NCBI GenBank assembly: GCA_964634675.1
Contig: CAZWLH010000063.1
Location: 1-8,971 of the forward strand
Direction of reading: 5' to 3'
Length of the DNA stretch: 8,971 bases
DNA from: UMGS172 sp964634675
GTDB lineage: Bacteria > Bacillota > Clostridia > Oscillospirales > Acutalibacteraceae
How positions within the stretch are numbered: position 1 is the first letter of the stretch; every line of letters begins with the position of its first letter. Of this stretch, positions 6,429 through 8,971 are shown piece after piece. Under the pieces are notes generated by a model. The model saw only the letters and a program-made list of their open reading frames with translations, did not search any database and was not told the origin of the DNA. Position numbers and translations under genes: made by a program.

Positions 6429-6456
6429 TTGACTATCCGACATAATGTGGTATAAT
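6429..6456 (+). promoter_or_regulatory. SigA-type extended -10 promoter of ptsH
   Basis: -35 TTGACT (6429-6434), 16-base spacer, and -10 TATAAT (6451-6456) preceded by TGG, giving an extended -10. Initiation is expected near 6463. This separates ptsH from the upstream trmD operon. No cre-like palindrome was recognised over it. Confidence 0.85.
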
Positions 6457-6462
6457 GTCATT

Positions 6463-6555
6463 ATGCGAAAAGCCTTTAAGGCTCGAGTATATTTGATTAC
6501 GGTTAAACTGTACCGCCTGTATCGGCGGCAACACAGACAATAAGGAGTAATTACT
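6463..6555 (+). promoter_or_regulatory. 5' leader of ptsH with two small hairpins
   Basis: About 93 bases from the predicted start to the ATG. Two short stems are visible: AGCCT/AGGCT (6471-6475 with 6479-6483) at the extreme 5' end, and CCGCC/GGCGG (6513-6517 with 6524-6528) just ahead of the AAGGAG ribosome binding site at 6542-6547. Neither matches a riboswitch class I know. The first may stabilise the mRNA 5' end. Confidence 0.4.
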
Positions 6556-6819
6556 ATGTTCGTAAAAGATGTTGTAGTTCAGAATCAGGTTGGACTTCAT
6601 GCACGTCCCGCAACCTTCTTTATTCAAAAAGCAAATGAGTTTAAGAGCTCGATTTGGGTTGAAAAGGAAGAGCGCCGTGTCAATGCCAAGTCTCTTCTCG
6701 GTGTATTGTCGCTCGGTATAGTCGGCGGCACCGCTATCCGTATCATTGCCGACGGCAGTGACGAGCAGCAGGCTGTTGAAGGTCTTGTAAATTTGGTTGA
6801 ATCCGGCTTTGCCGAATAA
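6556..6819 (+). CDS. ptsH: Phosphocarrier protein HPr
   Basis: Cytoplasmic phosphocarrier of the sugar phosphotransferase system: it takes phosphate from enzyme I on His and passes it to EIIA domains. In Firmicutes it also signals carbon status when HPr kinase phosphorylates Ser46. The 87-aa product has the active-site block VGLHARPATFF with His15 and Arg17, and the Ser46 region NAKSLLGVLSLGI, so both phosphorylation sites are in place and this is HPr rather than Crh. The length is standard. AAGGAG lies 8 bases before the ATG. It has its own promoter and terminator, so it is a monocistronic unit; ptsI is not adjacent. It sits between the two trmD genes. Confidence 0.95.
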   Translation: MFVKDVVVQNQVGLHARPATFFIQKANEFKSSIWVEKEERRVNAKSLLGVLSLGIVGGTAIRIIADGSDEQQAVEGLVNLVESGFAE

Positions 6820-6835
6820 TCGACACTAAAGCTTA

Positions 6836-6863
6836 CGGCAGGAAGTGATTCCTGCCGTTTTTT
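6836..6863 (+). terminator. Strong rho-independent terminator of ptsH
   Basis: CGGCAGGAA (6836-6844) and TTCCTGCCG (6849-6857) form a perfect 9-bp stem with a GTGA tetraloop, followed by six T residues (6858-6863). It lies 16 bases after the ptsH stop. It should insulate the downstream trmD paralogue from ptsH transcription except by readthrough. Confidence 0.95.
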
Positions 6864-6881
6864 ATCTTAGAAAAGGATTGA

Positions 6882-6913
6882 CTTTGCTGTCTTTACTCGG
6901 CAAAGCGGTTTTT
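6882..6913 (+). promoter_or_regulatory. Hairpin plus T-run just before the second trmD
   Basis: CTTTGCTG (6882-6889) and CGGCAAAG (6898-6905) make an 8-bp stem with one G-U pair and an 8-base loop, followed by CGG and five T residues (6909-6913). The structure ends 4 bases before the GTG start of the second trmD and covers the place where a ribosome binding site would be. It could be a weak terminator/attenuator or a translational gate. No promoter is convincing in this gap: TTGACT at 6878 has no matching -10. Confidence 0.4.
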
Positions 6914-6917
6914 ACCT

Positions 6918-7637
6918 GTGAAAATTACGATTTTAACCATTGTTCCCGAACACTTTGAAAGCTTTCTTAAATCTCCCATAATTAAAAGGGCGATACAAAA
7001 AGAGCTTTGTGAAATCGAGATAATCGACATAAAAAGCTTCGCACACGGAAGCTTCAGGCATATCGACGATTCACCCTTCGGCGGAGGGGTGGGAATGATA
7101 ATGCGCTGTCAGCCGATATTCGATGCAATAAGCGCTTCCGATGGCGGTAACGCACTTAAAATAATGCTGTCGCCCAAGGGCAAGCGATACGATCAGCAAA
7201 CCGCAAGGCGGTTGTCATCAATCGAGCATATAATTCTCATATGCGGACATTACGAGGGGATTGATGCAAGGGTTGAAGATGCAGTCGATGAGCAAATTTC
7301 GCTTGGCGACTTCGTTCTCTCGGGCGGAGAAATCGCCGCTGAGGCTGTCGTCGATTCAATCGTGCGTTTACTGCCGGGAGTACTCAGAAACGCCTCTACG
7401 CTTGAAGAATCGCACGAAAACGGATTGCTTGAATATCTGCAGTATACTCAGCCGAGGGAATATAACGGAATGAAGGTTCCCGAGGTGCTTTTGTCGGGTG
7501 ACCGCAAAAGAATCGAGGATTGGCAGTTGACACAGTCGTTGCTGCTAACACGTAGCCTCAGACCCGATATGTTCGAAAAATATCATATGTCCGAAAGGGA
7601 AGAGAAGCTTTTGAAGAAAGCGGATATGACCGAATAA
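6918..7637 (+). CDS. TrmD paralogue, probable tRNA (guanine-37-N1)-methyltransferase-like SPOUT enzyme
   Basis: A second full-length TrmD-family protein (239 aa), roughly half identical to the copy at 5617-6306 by eye. It keeps DDSPFGGGVGMIM (50-62), GHYEGIDARV (110-119), the SAM-binding knot ISLGDFVLSGGE (127-138), Arg150 (E. coli Arg154) and Glu164 at the Asp169 position. It differs where TrmD is usually constant: the segment before DD has lost the K-H pair (GNKH becomes HGSF), YPQYTRP has become YLQYTQP (173-179), SGHH has become SGDR (193-196), and WR has become WQ (202-203). These lie mainly in the C-terminal half that helps hold tRNA. The frame is intact with no decay. The start is GTG with no clear Shine-Dalgarno; an in-frame TGA at 6879 bars extension further upstream. 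It sits behind the ptsH terminator and ends in its own terminator. It may be a redundant, specialised or regulatory methyltransferase; the substrate is unknown. Confidence 0.85.
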   Translation: MKITILTIVPEHFESFLKSPIIKRAIQKELCEIEIIDIKSFAHGSFRHIDDSPFGGGVGMIMRCQPIFDAISASDGGNALKIMLSPKGKRYDQQTARRLSSIEHIILICGHYEGIDARVEDAVDEQISLGDFVLSGGEIAAEAVVDSIVRLLPGVLRNASTLEESHENGLLEYLQYTQPREYNGMKVPEVLLSGDRKRIEDWQLTQSLLLTRSLRPDMFEKYHMSEREEKLLKKADMTE

Positions 7638-7641
7638 GAAC

Positions 7642-7681
7642 CGACGGAGATAGCCGATTTTGGCCGTCTCCGTCGTCTTTT
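7642..7681 (+). terminator. Terminator of the second trmD, shared with cotJC
   Basis: CGACGGAGA (7642-7650) and TCTCCGTCG (7667-7675) pair perfectly over 9 bp and the stem can extend inward with a wobble, followed by TCTTTTATTT. It lies 4 bases after the stop. The cotJC stop is at 7680 on the other strand, so the stem may serve both convergent genes, though the minus-side T-run is poor. Confidence 0.85.
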
Positions 7682-8279
7682 ATTTATCGAAGCTCGGATT
7701 TATTTCATAGAAGTTTTTCTCATTGAGCCGTTCTGTCAGCAGCCGCAGACCCTCGCCGAAGCGTTGATAGTGTACTATTTCACGCTGACGTAAAAAGCGG
7801 ATGACATCGCGGACCTCGGGATTGTCGGTACAGTAGCGCAGAATGTTGTCGTAGGTCGTGCGAGCCTTTTGCTCGGCAGCCATTGACTCGTGCAGGTCGG
7901 TGATCGGGTCACCCTTGGAAGCGATTGCAAGCGCCGAGAAGGGTACACCGCCGGCCGATTGCGGATAGATACCGGTCGTGTGATCGACAAAATAGGCATC
8001 AAAGCCGGCTTTGTTTATATCCTCCTGTGAAAGATTGCGTGTGAGCTGATAAACAATGGTTCCCACCATTTCCAAATGCGCAAGCTCCTCGGTACCTATA
8101 TCCGTAAGCAATCCCTTAAGCTCTGCGTAGGGCATAGCGTATCGCTGACTCAAATATCTGAGGCTTGCGCCGATTTCGCCGTCGGGACCGCCGTATTGCG
8201 ACATTATGAGTGATGCAAGCTTCGGGTCGGGCTTTGTGATCTTGATCGGATATTGCAGCTTTTTCTGATATTGCCACAT
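7680..8279 (-). CDS. cotJC: Spore coat protein CotJC, manganese-catalase family
   Basis: Spore coat-associated protein with the fold of dimanganese catalases. It is made in the mother cell and likely assembled into the spore coat, where related proteins may destroy peroxide. The 199-aa product begins MWQYQKKLQYPIKI, as CotJC does. The expected metal ligands are present: Glu35 (DGEIGASLRYL), Glu65 and His68 (EELAHLE), Glu136 (AAEQKAR) and His170 (REIVHYQRF). The family-typical VDHTTGIYP segment is at 98-106. The length is normal. AAAGGAGG lies 9 bases before the ATG, inside the end of cotJB, and the genes are 1 base apart, so it is the last gene of a tight operon. The assignment is firm; catalase activity is inferred from the ligands. 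Confidence 0.96.
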   Translation of the reverse strand: MWQYQKKLQYPIKITKPDPKLASLIMSQYGGPDGEIGASLRYLSQRYAMPYAELKGLLTDIGTEELAHLEMVGTIVYQLTRNLSQEDINKAGFDAYFVDHTTGIYPQSAGGVPFSALAIASKGDPITDLHESMAAEQKARTTYDNILRYCTDNPEVRDVIRFLRQREIVHYQRFGEGLRLLTERLNEKNFYEINPSFDK

Positions 8280-8280
8280 C

Positions 8281-8538
8281 TCAGTTTGCCTCCTTTTCCC
8301 AAGGCCACGGGTCGTTTATCCAATCGAAGTCGAGATTTCCGAAATCGCCGCTCAAGGTCAGCGCTCCGTATTCCTTTTCGTATTCCTTTGTCAAATTTAC
8401 AAATGATTTTCTTAGCGCTTCGAATCTTTTTTCGGCTTCCTTGTCATCGGGGTGGGTATCGAGAAATAACCCACATTCGAGCATTGAAAACTGTGCTTCG
8501 CGTATTTTTAAAAGCAGTGCGAGCTTTTTGTCGTTCAT
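8281..8538 (-). CDS. cotJB: Spore coat protein CotJB
   Basis: Small coat-associated protein always encoded between cotJA and cotJC; its biochemical role is unknown. The 85-aa product shows the CotJB marks: a helical N-terminal half (LLKIREAQFSMLE), the conserved LDTHPDD (about 26-32), a second charged helix with EYEKEYG, and the aromatic tail DWINDPWPWEKE. The length is typical. Its ATG overlaps the cotJA stop in an ATGA arrangement, so translation is coupled. No signal peptide or membrane segment is seen. Confidence 0.95.
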   Translation of the reverse strand: MNDKKLALLLKIREAQFSMLECGLFLDTHPDDKEAEKRFEALRKSFVNLTKEYEKEYGALTLSGDFGNLDFDWINDPWPWEKEAN

Positions 8539-8759
8539 TTCTCATGCACTCCCGTAAATCTGCCGCAAAACGGTTTATCAAGATCGGGGAAGGCCGTGCC
8601 CTTTGTAAGTGCTTCGCTTTCGCTGTAAAGCTCTCCGAATTGCTGCATAGGCACGTATGCCATTGCGAGCGGCAGTCCCTCAAGCGGAACATTCGAGAAT
8701 TTTGATTTAGGCATTTTTTCGGTCTTTTCGGTGAACTCTTTATATTTTAGCTCTGACAT
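8535..8759 (-). CDS. cotJA: Spore coat-associated protein CotJA
   Basis: First gene of the cotJABC spore operon. CotJA is needed for CotJC to join the coat in Bacillus. The 74-aa product has a variable charged N-terminus and the conserved core PLAMAYVPMQQF (about 30-41), then LTKGTAFPDLDKPFCGRF, the family's typical ending. There is one cysteine (in PFCGRF). The start has a strong AAAGGAGA with an ATAATA-like spacer. It overlaps cotJB by 4 bases. The finding implies an endospore-forming organism or a recent relative. Confidence 0.94.
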   Translation of the reverse strand: MSELKYKEFTEKTEKMPKSKFSNVPLEGLPLAMAYVPMQQFGELYSESEALTKGTAFPDLDKPFCGRFTGVHEK

Positions 8760-8809
8760 TATTATCTCCTTTTGCTGATTTTTGATGTAAGGCTGATGCC
8801 TTCATTTAC

Positions 8810-8836
8810 ATAATATGCTATATTTGCGGTATAGGT
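8810..8836 (-). promoter_or_regulatory. Candidate mother-cell sigma (SigE/SigK-type) promoter of cotJABC
   Basis: Minus strand CATATTATG (-10 region, plus 8809-8817) resembles the CATA-type -10 of SigE and SigK. An AC lies 17 bases upstream (plus 8835-8836), the SigK -35 spacing. The SigE -35 match is poor. Bacillus cotJ is SigE-dependent. No SigA promoter is seen in this orientation. An inverted ATGTAA/TTACAT pair (8785-8811) overlaps the downstream edge. Confidence 0.4.
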
Positions 8837-8877
8837 TGAAAAAATGCAGAAAATTTTAAAAAAATTGAAAATAACAC

Positions 8878-8906
8878 TTGAAATTTGTAGTGAAGTGTGG
8901 TAATAT
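8878..8906 (+). promoter_or_regulatory. SigA-type promoter of the tRNA gene
   Basis: -35 TTGAAA (8878-8883), 17-base spacer, -10 TAATAT (8901-8906) preceded by TGG, an extended -10. Initiation is expected near 8913, only about five bases before the mature tRNA, which is normal for a leading stable-RNA gene. It is divergent from cotJA. Confidence 0.75.
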
Positions 8907-8917
8907 ATACAAGTCGT

Positions 8918-8971
8918 CCGGGTGTAGCCCAGTTTGGTAGAGCGCTTGAATGGGGTTCAAGAGGCCGCAGG
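8918..8971 (+). tRNA. tRNA-Pro (anticodon GGG), partial: 3' part outside window
   Basis: Positions 1-53 fit a tRNA: acceptor strand CCGGGTG (8918-8924), T8-A9, D-arm GCCC...GAGC with loop AGTTTGGTA, anticodon stem CTTGA/TCAAG (8945-8949 with 8957-8961), loop A-T-GGG-G-T with anticodon GGG at 8952-8954, and the start of the T stem GCAGG. It reads the proline codon CCC (and CCU by wobble). G36 and G37 make it a TrmD substrate. The second D-stem pair is C12-A23 instead of the usual T-A. The 3' half cannot be checked, so folding of the acceptor and T arms is unverified. Confidence 0.9.

Noticed and set aside
6463..6555. Riboswitch in the ptsH leader
   Set aside because: Only two 5-bp stems are visible in 93 bases and no known conserved riboswitch core was recognised.
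6433..6627. 64-aa minus ORF upstream of ptsH
   Set aside because: It overlaps the ptsH promoter, leader and start on the other strand and has no recognisable features.
8253..8705. 150-aa plus-strand ORF across cotJB/cotJA
   Set aside because: It is antisense to three recognised spore-coat genes, is rich in Arg/Leu/Phe as expected for a shadow, and has no promoter or ribosome binding site.
1..8971. CRISPR arrays, insertion sequences, phage genes, toxin-antitoxin or defence systems
   Set aside because: I looked for direct repeats with regular spacing, transposase motifs, integrases and defence-type proteins and saw none; apart from the duplicated trmD the content is core and sporulation genes.

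Overview
The window looks like the chromosome of a spore-forming, moderately AT-rich Firmicute of class Clostridia, probably a gut-type lineage near Ruminococcaceae/Oscillospiraceae. The evidence is the ylxM-ffh-rpsP-khpA-rimM-trmD order, a Gram-positive HPr with both regulatory phosphorylation sites, a cotJABC spore-coat operon, strong AGGAGG-type ribosome binding sites and consensus SigA promoters. The lineage is inferred from gene content and protein style; no database search was possible.

Layout. (1) 2-772: 3' two-thirds of tyrS, closed by a strong terminator. (2) 830-2661, minus strand: an orphan family-5 (OppA/DppA-like) lipoprotein followed by an unrecognised 58-residue ORF whose ribosome binding site sits in a terminator-like hairpin. 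(3) 2662-2819: a divergent promoter region with two near-consensus SigA promoters and a perfect 11-bp inverted repeat. (4) 2820-6306: a co-directional translation/secretion operon: ylxM (TTG start), ffh (SRP GTPase), rpsP (S16), khpA, rimM and trmD. S16 and RimM both serve 30S assembly, Ffh/YlxM serve membrane targeting, and TrmD makes m1G37 in tRNA. The usual downstream rplS is absent here. (5) 6429-6863: ptsH (HPr) as a single-gene unit with its own extended -10 promoter and a strong terminator. (6) 6882-7681: a second, diverged full-length trmD paralogue, read from a GTG codon without a clear ribosome binding site and behind a second hairpin, then a terminator. (7) 7680-8759, minus strand: cotJC, cotJB and cotJA, transcribed cotJA to cotJC, with a mother-cell-type promoter candidate. 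(8) 8878-8971: a SigA promoter and the 5' part of a tRNA-Pro(GGG), cut by the window end.

The most notable feature is the pair of trmD genes flanking ptsH. TrmD is normally single-copy. The first copy is canonical and sits in its conserved operon. The second keeps the SAM-binding knot motifs and the catalytic Arg but has changed several family-typical residues in the C-terminal half that contacts tRNA, so it may have a different or narrower substrate. The window also carries a tRNA-Pro(GGG) whose GGGG run at positions 34-37 is a classical TrmD substrate.
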